Positions 36,419 through 43,419 of a stretch of DNA of 44,713 nt are shown piece by piece. Position numbers and translations under genes: made by a program. Below the pieces are notes generated by a model that was given only the letters and a program-made list of their open reading frames with translations, was not told the origin of the DNA and did not search any database. The DNA is from Streptomyces silaceus. GTDB taxonomy: Bacteria; Actinomycetota; Actinomycetes; Streptomycetales; Streptomycetaceae. Each line of letters begins with the position of its first letter. Within the stretch, counting starts at the first letter, position 1. The DNA lies in contig NZ_LIRJ01000036.1 in the NCBI RefSeq assembly GCF_001419745.1, positions 1 through 44,713 on the forward strand. The letters run 5' to 3'.

Positions 36419-37963
36419 CTAGGCGGGGCGGGCCATGGCCTTGACGAAGGCGCGCTCGACGTCGGCGGCGGACAGGACGCCGTAGATCTCACCGGATTCC
36501 TCGACGACGAGGTACTCGGTGGCGGGGGTGGCCCGCAGGGTGTCGAGCAGTTCCTCCCCGGCGAGCTCGGCGGAGACCCGCATGCCTTCGGTGATGTCCT
36601 GGGCGAGGCCATCGACGGTGACCCAGGGGCGGCGGTGCTGGGGCACGGAGACGATGGCGGCCTCGCGGACGACGGCCAGGGGGTCGCCGTCCGGGTCGAC
36701 GACCACGAGGGCACGGGCGCCGGCTTCGTTGGCCCGGCGCAGGGCCTCGGAGAGCGGGGTGTCGCCCTCGACGGGGACGGCGCGGCGGGTCAGGGTGCGG
36801 GCGCGCAGCTCGGGCAGGTGCTCGCGCAGGCGGGCCATGCGGAGGCTGTTCCCGGCGCCGGTCCAGATGATGGCGGCGAGGATCGCGGCGAGCAGGGCGT
36901 CGGTGACGGTGTCCATGCCGCCGATGTCCTGGGGCTCGCCGCCCAGGGCGCCGGACTGGTTGAGCAGGGGCAGGCCGATGAGGACGGAGACGGCCAGGGC
37001 GCGGCCGACCCAGGCGGCGGCGATGGTGCCGCTCATGGGCTTGCCGGTGATCTTCCAGACGACGGCGCGGAGCATCCGGCCGCCGTCGAGGGGCAGGCCG
37101 GGCAGCAGGTTGAAGACGGCGACGATGAGGTTGGAGATCATCAGGCCGGCGAGCAGGACGCCGGTGCCCGCGGCGAGCAGAACGCTGCGCGCCACCGGGG
37201 TCGCCCACCACGGCCCGCCGTCGAGGGCCGGCGCCCGGTCGGCACCGCCGAGCCTGCGCAGTTGCGGGAGTACGAGCACGGCCGCGAGGGCGACCAGCGG
37301 AAGCAGCAGCACGAACACGCCGCGCCAGGAGACGTGATCGGAGATCAGGGCGGCGATCGTCGGCCCGACCAGCGACGGAACGGTCCAGCCGCCCGACACG
37401 AGCGCGAACATCCGGGCGCGCAGCCGTTGCGGATAGGCCAGTGCGATCGCGGTGTACGCGAGGGCCATCACGGCGCCGACCCCGAGCCCCTGCAGGAATC
37501 GCCCGGCCAGGAACATCGGCCAGTTCGCCGCCGACCCCGCCACCGCGCAGCCGACGGCGAAGACCGCGAGACCGAGGGCCAACGGCCGTGCGGGGCCGCG
37601 CCGGTCGGCGTCCCGGCTCGCGGTGACGGTCCCGATGAGGTTGGCGAGCATCAGCGCCGAAAGGCCCCAGCCGTAGGCGCCCAACCCGCCGAGTCTTCCG
37701 GCGATTTCGGGCAGGACGGTGGCCACGCCCATGGACTCGAAGGCGACCAGGCCGACCGACAGGACGATGCCCCAGGTCAGCGCCGCGTAGGGGGCGCTGA
37801 ACACGCCTTCGTGGCCGTCGGGTTCGGTGCCTTCGCGTGGGACGCCTCCGGGCTCGGTGTCCTGGCGTACGACGTCACGTGATCGTGCGTCACGTGATTC
37901 CGCGGCACGTAAATCCGAGGACTTGGCGAGCACGCGTTCGGCGGTCGGATCCTGCTCGGGCAA
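36419..37963 (-). CDS. In-frame chimera: N-terminal half of an MFS transporter fused to C-terminal half of a site-2 protease with CBS domains
   Basis: A 514-residue open frame whose two halves belong to different families. Residues 1-60 are a polar leader and 60-270 are MFS spans 1-6 (GVATVLPEIAGRLGG, SRDADRRGPARPLALG, GRFLQGLGVGAVMALAYTAIAL). From about 275 the protein is a site-2 metalloprotease: SNLIVAVFNLLPGLPLDGGRML contains the third metal ligand Asp 293, followed by two spans and a CBS pair (about 385-510). The S2P N-terminal half with HExxH and the MFS C-terminal half are absent. The joint is at GVLLAGL (residues 268-274, bases 37142-37162), which I expect in both parents. TTG 37963 has GGAGG seven bases upstream. 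Neither activity is likely. It is either a real deletion fusion or a misassembly. Confidence 0.85.
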   Translation of the reverse strand: MPEQDPTAERVLAKSSDLRAAESRDARSRDVVRQDTEPGGVPREGTEPDGHEGVFSAPYAALTWGIVLSVGLVAFESMGVATVLPEIAGRLGGLGAYGWGLSALMLANLIGTVTASRDADRRGPARPLALGLAVFAVGCAVAGSAANWPMFLAGRFLQGLGVGAVMALAYTAIALAYPQRLRARMFALVSGGWTVPSLVGPTIAALISDHVSWRGVFVLLLPLVALAAVLVLPQLRRLGGADRAPALDGGPWWATPVARSVLLAAGTGVLLAGLMISNLIVAVFNLLPGLPLDGGRMLRAVVWKITGKPMSGTIAAAWVGRALAVSVLIGLPLLNQSGALGGEPQDIGGMDTVTDALLAAILAAIIWTGAGNSLRMARLREHLPELRARTLTRRAVPVEGDTPLSEALRRANEAGARALVVVDPDGDPLAVVREAAIVSVPQHRRPWVTVDGLAQDITEGMRVSAELAGEELLDTLRATPATEYLVVEESGEIYGVLSAADVERAFVKAMARPA

Positions 37964-37980
37964 GACGACCCCTCCTTATG

Positions 37981-38003
37981 TTTCGATCCGGAACGGAACG
38001 AAA
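37981..38003. promoter_or_regulatory. Candidate TetR operator between the MFS-S2P chimera and tetR
   Basis: An imperfect inverted repeat TTTCGATCCG - GAA - CGGAACGAAA, with 9 of 10 arm positions matching, lies in the 65-base divergent gap, 25 bases before the TetR start and 17 after the chimera start. Binding by the adjacent TetR protein is inferred from position. Confidence 0.6.
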
Positions 38004-38028
38004 TCACATGCTACCTATACTCCCTCCC

Positions 38029-38703
38029 ATGGCAACCCCCGATCCCGCGGCCCGCGCCGCACGCCCCGCGGGTCGTCCGCGCGACAGCCGGCTCGACGAG
38101 GCGATCCTGACGGCGACGCAGGAACTGCTGGAGGAGGCCGGTTACCCCGGCCTGACGATGGAGGCCGTGGCGCGGCGCGCGGGCACGACGAAGCCGGCCA
38201 TCCGGCGCCGCTGGCCGTCCCGGCAGCACCTCGTCATCGCCGCCCTGGCCGACATGATGGGCACGGCGCCGACGCCCGACACGGGGTGCACGCACTGCGA
38301 CCTGATCGAGGGGATCGACACGCTCAGCCGCGCGTTCGGCGGCAGCCTGGGGCGTCGTACGCTTCCGGCGCTGATGGCCGAACTGGCCGACGACCCCGAG
38401 CTGGACCGGGTGTTCACCGAGACGATCTTCCGTCCGCGCCGGACCACCACCGAGGCGGCGCTGCGGCGCGGCATCGAGCGCGGTGACATCCGGCCGGACG
38501 CCGACATCGACCTGCTCCTGGACATGCTCGGCGCCACGACCTACCACCGGGTGCTCTTCGGTCATCTGCCCGTCACGGAGTCGCTCGCCCACGACGTCGT
38601 GATGACGGTCATGGGCGGTGCCGCGACACCGGCCTGGCGCGAGCACTATCAGCGCCGCCACGCGCCCGCGAAGCCGCGCAGGCGGCCGCTGCGCACCGGA
38701 TGA
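38029..38703 (+). CDS. TetR-family regulator divergent from the MFS-S2P chimera
   Basis: A 224-residue TetR-family protein. After an Arg/Pro/Ala-rich leader the DNA-binding domain runs DEAILTATQELLEEAGYPGLTMEAVARRAGTTKPAIRRRWPSRQHL; the C-terminal domain resembles TetR_C_11/33-type members and has a notable TGCTHCDLIEG with two cysteines in the ligand domain. ATG 38029 is chosen; an in-frame ATG 38008 is possible and neither has a strong ribosome binding site. It was presumably the repressor of the original drug exporter whose N-terminal half survives in the divergent chimera. Confidence 0.92.
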   Translation: MATPDPAARAARPAGRPRDSRLDEAILTATQELLEEAGYPGLTMEAVARRAGTTKPAIRRRWPSRQHLVIAALADMMGTAPTPDTGCTHCDLIEGIDTLSRAFGGSLGRRTLPALMAELADDPELDRVFTETIFRPRRTTTEAALRRGIERGDIRPDADIDLLLDMLGATTYHRVLFGHLPVTESLAHDVVMTVMGGAATPAWREHYQRRHAPAKPRRRPLRTG

Positions 38704-38757
38704 CATGGTTCATCGGGGGCACCGGTTCCCGGGCCCCCGGTCCTCGTCCCGGCCGCG

Positions 38758-39147
38758 TCAGCCCTCGCCGTACGGTTCGAGCAGCGCGGCGCTGACCGTC
38801 GGTGCCGGTGACAGGGTCGCCGAGAGGTTCGTGATGCGCAGGATGCGCAGGGTCAAGGGGTGCGAGCAGACGACGCGCAGCTCGCCGCCCCGGTGTCTGA
38901 CGCGCCGACGGGCCCGCATCAGCAAGGCGACCCCGGAGCAGTCGAAGAAGTCGACCTTGCTCAGGTCGATGACCACGATCGGTTCAGGGCCCGCGGCCAC
39001 GGAGTCCAGCAGGGGAACCATCCGCTGATAGGCCACGAGATCGATTTCGCCGTGCAGCTCGACCACGATGGCGCGGTCGAGCCCGTACACCCGAGGAGGT
39101 TGATCGGACTCCTCGCGTGCGTATTCGCTCAGTTGGTCCTGCCGCAT
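38758..39147 (-). CDS. STAS-domain anti-sigma-factor antagonist
   Basis: A 129-residue SpoIIAA/RsbV-type STAS protein. It has the VVELHGEIDLVAYQRM strand-helix and the phosphorylation motif VDFFDCSGVALLMRARRRV, in which the Ser of DCSG is the expected target of an anti-sigma kinase. Dephosphorylated members bind the kinase and free a sigma factor. No kinase or sigma gene is adjacent, so it is an orphan that must work with partners elsewhere. ATG 39147. It marks the last recognisable core gene before the accessory patch. Confidence 0.93.
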   Translation of the reverse strand: MRQDQLSEYAREESDQPPRVYGLDRAIVVELHGEIDLVAYQRMVPLLDSVAAGPEPIVVIDLSKVDFFDCSGVALLMRARRRVRHRGGELRVVCSHPLTLRILRITNLSATLSPAPTVSAALLEPYGEG

Positions 39148-39591
39148 CCATCCCCCCAGCGCGGACGCTCGCGCGCCTTCGTCGGGGCGCGCTGCAACGG
39201 AGTGCCATGTGTGGAGGCCACCGGGGGCTGGGGCGCCTGTGCAGTAACGCTAGCGGGGACCGGCGCACTCTGGAGTGCGGGAACGATTCACGGAAGTGCC
39301 GCACCACTCGTTGGAGTGAAGTCGTTGCAAAAAGCTTGACATCAAGAAAAGTCGTGAGCGCTCCTCTCGTATCAGCGTCTGGTTTCCATGGCAGGGTGTT
39401 GCGGGCAAGCCACAGGGGGCCAACACCAGCAGGGGGGGCCTACGGAAGAGGGCACACCGTGATCATCGGGAACGCCTTCACCGCCAGGTCCGCAGCAGCC
39501 CCGCCGCCGGCCCCATCAGGGCTGTGGTCGCCGCAGCGACCACGGGCAGCCCCACGCCGACGACGGCGAACGCCGGGCTAGGTGAAGCCGG
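39148..39591. other. Intergenic region at the edge of the accessory patch
   Basis: About 440 bases without a supported gene. It is less G+C-rich than the flanks around 39320-39350 and contains the palindrome CTTGACATCAAG (39335-39346), but no convincing -10 box follows. On the minus strand 39478-39591 continues the frame of the 39592-40140 gene past its TGA with a hydrophobic stretch ending GLLRTWR. No tRNA or attachment-site repeat is seen. Confidence 0.5.
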
Positions 39592-40140
39592 TCACTCGAC
39601 CGTTGGGGCTCGGCCCAGCTCTTCTCTGCACGTGTCGATGAACCTTTCCCGAGCTTCGTGGACTCGGTCGGGGAGGCCGGCTGCCTCTTCCTCCCGGCCC
39701 GTGAGGTCCTCCTGCAAAAATACGATCAAGGAATTCGCCAGGTCGAGCAAGTTCTCCGCCTGCTGGACCAAGGCCGGCGGCCCGGCAACGGACACTGAGA
39801 CGCGGGCCCGTGATACACCAATCACCGCTTCCTGCAGTCTGGTTGCCGCCTGCTCGATCCCCTCGAGGTCTCCGTCGGCAGCCATGGTCAGTCGAAACTG
39901 AAGTACAGCATCGTCGAAGCTTTGGAGGATTGTGTTACAGGCTGTGGCGCGCTGCTCACGTTGCCAATGGCCGTGGTCGACGGCGGCTTGAGAATGGACC
40001 TGCCGGGCCACGGCTTCCGCTGCGATGACAGCACCTTGTTCTACGGAGCGTGCTCCGAGCCGTGCTCCGAGGAGGCCGGCCCCGGCAGCGACGAGCGCCG
40101 TGCCAGCTCCTATGATCGCTCCGATCACTTCCGGTCTCAT
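39592..40140 (-). CDS. Membrane-anchored helical protein of unknown function
   Basis: A 182-residue protein: a Gly/Ala-rich N-terminal membrane helix (IGAIIGAGTALVAAGAGLLG), then a mostly helical cytoplasmic region with high Gln/Glu/Ala content (EQGAVIAAEAVARQVHSQAAVDHGHWQREQRATACNTILQSFD) and a Cys at about 95 residues from either end. Function not recognised. It starts at ATG 40140, or one codon earlier at GTG 40143. A protein of the same overall plan lies at 41506-41994. Codon choice includes many A/T-ending codons, unlike the core genes, which suggests horizontal origin. Confidence 0.7.
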   Translation of the reverse strand: MRPEVIGAIIGAGTALVAAGAGLLGARLGARSVEQGAVIAAEAVARQVHSQAAVDHGHWQREQRATACNTILQSFDDAVLQFRLTMAADGDLEGIEQAATRLQEAVIGVSRARVSVSVAGPPALVQQAENLLDLANSLIVFLQEDLTGREEEAAGLPDRVHEARERFIDTCREELGRAPTVE

Positions 40141-40183
40141 CACCCAATAGTCCTGCGGAAGGGGTGATACCGGGAGAAGCTGG

Positions 40184-40490
40184 CTAACCGCGAAACCAGT
40201 GAAGCAGTGGGACGGCCATCAACCGGAGCATGACCTCGCGATCACTTTTCATGGGCCGCTCCAAGTACTTGGCCTGTCTGCCCGGCAAGTACTTCCAGGT
40301 GAGCTCTCCATGCTGACGGACTGCGTACACGGTGTCGGAACTGATCACACCGTTCGGCCCGTCCACGTCGACACGACCGGAGCGTTCGAGGGCGCCCTCG
40401 TCGAGGGGCACGAGCTCCTGAGCTTTGCCCAGAGTGTTTTCAAGAGCGCGTTGCAGCCTCTCGGAGGCGAGGTGCCGGCCGCAGGAGGTG
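40184..40490 (-). pseudogene. Remnant of a phage minor capsid / HK97 gp10-like protein
   Basis: The last 95 or so codons of a minus-strand frame read like the C-terminal part of an actinophage head-tail completion or minor capsid protein: KAQELVPLDEGALERSGRV, then DGPNGVISSDTVYAVRQHGE and LPGRQAKYLERPM. No start codon exists near the beginning of the recognisable part; the frame runs on upstream into unlikely sequence. I treat it as a 3' remnant of a lost prophage gene. Confidence 0.65.
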
Positions 40491-40725
40491 CTCGCTGAGC
40501 TGAGGCGTCCAAGGCTCGTTGAGAGGCCTGCCTGAGGGCGGGTCTGCGCGCCGAGCAGCACCCCGCCGGGTGACGAGCTCGCGGCCGATGTCCAGCGCGC
40601 CGAGCTGGTGCGGCGCGTGGTCCCCCAAGCGTGGTTGAGGGCAGTCGCCCGGCTCCACGAGGACGGATCGCGGCGGCGCACGGTGTCCGCGCGGACGGGA
40701 ACAGCACTCCTTGTCGCTGCACCAA

Positions 40726-40747
40726 AGGCACCCTTCTGAGGGTGCCT
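40726..40747. terminator. Hairpin in the accessory patch
   Basis: An 8-bp perfect stem AGGCACCC/GGGTGCCT (40726-40733 with 40740-40747) with a 6-base loop. On the minus strand it is followed by TTTGG, so it looks like a terminator of a gene that is no longer present on that strand. Confidence 0.5.
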
Positions 40748-40788
40748 GCGCTCTGTCCCTACGCCCTAGGCGGCTCTACGTTCCGTCT

Positions 40789-41244
40789 ATGGGCGGGACT
40801 GACTCGACTACGTTTGTGATCGCACTCCTCGGATTGATCTTCTCGGTCCTGTCGGTGTGCTGGCAGATCGCCAACTACTTTCTGCACGGTCCACGTCTGA
40901 GGGTTCGCCTCCGAGTCGGAGTGCATGACGAGGCGACCCTGGAGGACGGGGAGCATTACAGCATTAGGACGGCGTCACGTAGCAATCCGCCTCCGTACAC
41001 GCGGCCGTTCAAGTTCGAGATGAACGGCTTCTACCTGATGAACCCCGGTGAGACGCGGGATTGGGTTGAGCCGATGTGGCCCGGCATTGAGGAGTATCGG
41101 AGGGCGCGCCCGGGGCGGAAGGTGGTAGTGAGGGCAATCGTTCGCTTGGGCGACGGTCGCAGCCGAAGCTCGCCTTGGCGCAACGCGTTGCGCGTCCCAG
41201 ACGGTACGCCTCGACTCCTCCCGGATGCGACCAGGAATGAGTGA
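40789..41244 (+). CDS. Small membrane-anchored protein of unknown function
   Basis: A 151-residue protein with one N-terminal membrane helix (FVIALLGLIFSVLSVCWQIANYF) followed by a beta-rich soluble domain beginning HGPRLRVRLRVGVHDE and ending LRVPDGTPRLLPDATRNE. Similar 'helix plus RVRLRVG sheet' proteins occur as unassigned singletons in streptomycetes. ATG 40789 has no visible ribosome binding site, so it may be translated leaderless. It is the only plus-strand gene I support between 38.7 and 43 kb. Confidence 0.7.
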   Translation: MGGTDSTTFVIALLGLIFSVLSVCWQIANYFLHGPRLRVRLRVGVHDEATLEDGEHYSIRTASRSNPPPYTRPFKFEMNGFYLMNPGETRDWVEPMWPGIEEYRRARPGRKVVVRAIVRLGDGRSRSSPWRNALRVPDGTPRLLPDATRNE

Positions 41245-41505
41245 AGGCCCACGCAGGGGTGCGGCGGGGACTTCGTGACGCGACGACGTGGGCTCAGAGA
41301 TTGGTGGCGCTGCGGCCAAGCCCCCTGTTGTGGTCCACGACGTACTGAGTTGCGCGCATCGTCGTCCGCGGCCCGGTCACCGGTGAACGCCCGTCGGCCG
41401 GGACAGTCCTTGAACTCGGCGACGCGCTTGGCAACGGCACAGCATGCGTGGATCAGGAGTGAAGTGGCGGGGCAGTCGGGCGAAGCACTACGAGGCGGAG
41501 TGATT
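41245..41505. other. Degraded stretch without a supported gene
   Basis: About 260 bases between two convergent accessory genes. One minus-strand frame reads LLIHACCAVAKRVAEFKDCPGRRAFTGD, which is protein-like, but no start or family is recognisable. Nothing else is seen. Confidence 0.35.
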
Positions 41506-41994
41506 TCATGGTGCGGCCTGTGAGGTGAGCAGACGGTACAGCATCTCCATGTCTGCGGTAATTTCTTGATCTGGGACCGAGAAGCGCCTTTCACCGCGAG
41601 CCGGGGCCGGTAGCACGAACTGAGCGTGCGTTCTACGGACAGTCATGGTGACTTGCATGACGGGTGCCTTGAAGTTGCTGTCACCGAGTACCAGAACCTT
41701 GGCGCTCGTGGCGTTGATGGTGCCGAGTGCCTCCTCCAACTGGCCTCTCAGCTGTTCGAGGGGAAGGTGCGCTTCATAGTTCTCGGGAACCAGGGAGTCC
41801 CATGTGAAAAGGGCTTCGACGAATGCTGCGAATGCCTGCGAAGCTTGCTCGCGTCGGCGCGAACGATCTTGTAAGCGTGCTGCTGCGACGGCGCCGCCGA
41901 TGGCGCCAGCCGCCCCAACGATCCCACCTAGGACGGCTGCGATAGCGCCGAGTGCGGCGACGCCTTCAGAGCACGAGAAGAAGCTCGCGCTCAT
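41506..41994 (-). CDS. Membrane-anchored protein of unknown function
   Basis: A 162-residue protein with the same plan as that at 39592-40140. A Gly/Ala-rich membrane helix (VAALGAIAAVLGGIVGAAGAIGGAVAAARL) is followed by a charged helix (DRSRRREQASQAFAAFVEALF) and a domain with EQLRGQLEEALGTINATSAKVLVLG and MQVTMTVRRTHAQFVLP. ATG 41994 is preferred to a TTG at 42114. Function not recognised; the layout suggests a membrane-tethered cytoplasmic domain. Base composition is lower in G+C than the core genes. Confidence 0.65.
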   Translation of the reverse strand: MSASFFSCSEGVAALGAIAAVLGGIVGAAGAIGGAVAAARLQDRSRRREQASQAFAAFVEALFTWDSLVPENYEAHLPLEQLRGQLEEALGTINATSAKVLVLGDSNFKAPVMQVTMTVRRTHAQFVLPAPARGERRFSVPDQEITADMEMLYRLLTSQAAP

Positions 41995-42284
41995 CGACGG
42001 CGTGGCCGAGGTCCCGAGCGGGCAACCGGCGGAGGCGGGCACGCCCCCCCCGTGGCGGACGGCCCGTGTCTGGATGCTCAGAGATCGAAGTGGTGGCGGC
42101 GTAGTTTCACCCAAAGAAGTAGCCGCAACCTGCGCACCTGAACAGAACTCGGCGTAGCCGTGGGGCTCTTGACGGGCACGCGAATTACGCTGCGGCGAGC
42201 CCGCGCGCTGCCGCGATCATCCGGCCCTCGCTCCAGACCTGCCCGTACCCCGTGCAGTGCGCGAGGGGCTGCCGGCCTTCCCCA
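41995..42284. other. Non-coding or degraded stretch
   Basis: About 290 bases with no supported gene. The minus-strand frame of the preceding gene stays open to a TTG at 42114, and nothing else is recognisable. No repeat or RNA signature seen. Confidence 0.4.
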
Positions 42285-42896
42285 TTAATCGTGCCGCCAC
42301 GTGAACACGACACGATCGCCTGGATCTAAAGCGCCAAGGAAGCCGATTTGGATGACGTCGACCCAGATTCCGAACATCTTGGGTTTGCGGAAGGTGAGGA
42401 CCTGGCCGTTTTGGACCTGGTGCGCCCAAAGGCCATTGGATGCTGAAGCCCCTCGCCCCTGCGCCCGAATCTCCCATTGGCTCCCAAGGCCATCTGGCAT
42501 AATGATGGCTTTGGCCCATCCGCTAGTCGTCTTCCCGCCGCATGTGCAGGGTTGGGCGAGGGTGCGGTGTGGCGCGGCGATGTCGAGGGCCCGCTCGACG
42601 CGCTCAGCCGCGCCCTCTGCGACGAAGCCGATGCGTGTGCGCTGCGGGTTGGTGAGCACGGTGAACGGCCCCGCCGTTCTGCTCGATGCGTGCGAGGAGC
42701 CACAGCGCGGCGTACGGCGCCGTCCGTTGGCCGGTGTGGCGCCGGCGTCGCGGGTCCAGCGCGTCCGCCCGTGCGACGGCGTCGCTTCGACCTTGGCCTC
42801 CATCGCGAGCGGCGCCTCAGGGGCCCGTATGGCGACTGCCAGGCAGGCCGGCCAGGGCGGCGCACGGCCTTTCCGCCGTCCTCGACGAGCGGTCAT
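42285..42896 (-). CDS. Hypothetical protein in the accessory patch, possibly frame-disrupted
   Basis: A 203-residue frame from ATG 42896. The first 75 residues are Arg-rich and unconvincing, but the C-terminal 120 look protein-like (TNPQRTRIGFVAEGAAERVERALDIA, PCTCGGKTTSGWAKAIIMPDG, FRKPKMFGIWVDVIQIGFLG). The same frame stays open upstream of the ATG as far as a TGA and reads AEIEYGEPEIARAVAERGRE. A different minus-strand frame in the middle reads YAALWLLARIEQNGGAV. This pattern suggests an older gene broken by frameshifts. No family recognised. Confidence 0.45.
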   Translation of the reverse strand: MTARRGRRKGRAPPWPACLAVAIRAPEAPLAMEAKVEATPSHGRTRWTRDAGATPANGRRRTPRCGSSHASSRTAGPFTVLTNPQRTRIGFVAEGAAERVERALDIAAPHRTLAQPCTCGGKTTSGWAKAIIMPDGLGSQWEIRAQGRGASASNGLWAHQVQNGQVLTFRKPKMFGIWVDVIQIGFLGALDPGDRVVFTWRHD

Positions 42897-43053
42897 GGCC
42901 TCATGGACTTCTCGGCCCCGCTCGGCGACTGCGCGCGCGATCTCCGGCTCGCCGTATTCGATCTCGGCGCGCGACGACGGGCAAGCCGATGCTGTCGACG
43001 AACTTCAAGGTGGACTACTGCTATTCGATGCGGGACGGCGCGGATAGCGCATC

Positions 43054-43419
43054 GTGCGGGCACGATACGACCGGTGGCAGCGCCCTAAGATCCCGGCTGT
43101 TCCCGGGAAGGCCGTCGAGGACATCTACCGTTTGCGGCACTGGGCGAAGGCGAAGGCCAAGTCGGACGAGCCGGGCGATATCCCCAAGGTGGCGATCGCG
43201 GCGTGCATGGGACACGAGCTGCCGGGCATCGAGGGTACGTACAGTGAAGTCACGCTCGCGATGGAAGAGCGGATCGTGGAGTACCTGCAGTCCGTTTGGG
43301 AGAAGGAAGTACTGGGGGCCGGACTGTGGACACCACCGTTTCCCATCTCGTCCCCAGATGATCTACTCAACGAGCCTCCGCCGCTGTTCAGCGGCCTTCC
43401 GGTGCTGGAGAATGAATGA
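43054..43419 (+). pseudogene. C-terminal remnant of a tyrosine recombinase (integrase)
   Basis: A plus-strand frame of 121 codons contains the end of a tyrosine recombinase: CMGHELPGIEGTYSEVT has the conserved His and, nine residues later, the catalytic Tyr, as in the LGHxxxxxTxxY box; it is followed by the helical AMEERIVEYLQSVWEKE tail. The upstream parts with the catalytic Arg, Lys and HxxR are missing, and the first 40 codons do not look like the family. The stop overlaps the next gene start (ATGA). It marks the right edge of an integrated element that has been lost. Confidence 0.7.

Noticed and set aside
39459..39581. 40-codon plus-strand frame from GTG 39459
   Set aside because: Arg/Pro-rich composition, no ribosome binding site, and the opposite strand reads more protein-like.
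40500..40681. N-terminal extension of the gp10-like remnant
   Set aside because: The extension is Ser/Arg-rich and lacks any capsid-like sequence, so only the 3' part is reported.
39148..43415. Search for a tRNA gene or flanking direct repeats as an attachment site
   Set aside because: None could be seen by eye at either end; a computed repeat search would be needed.
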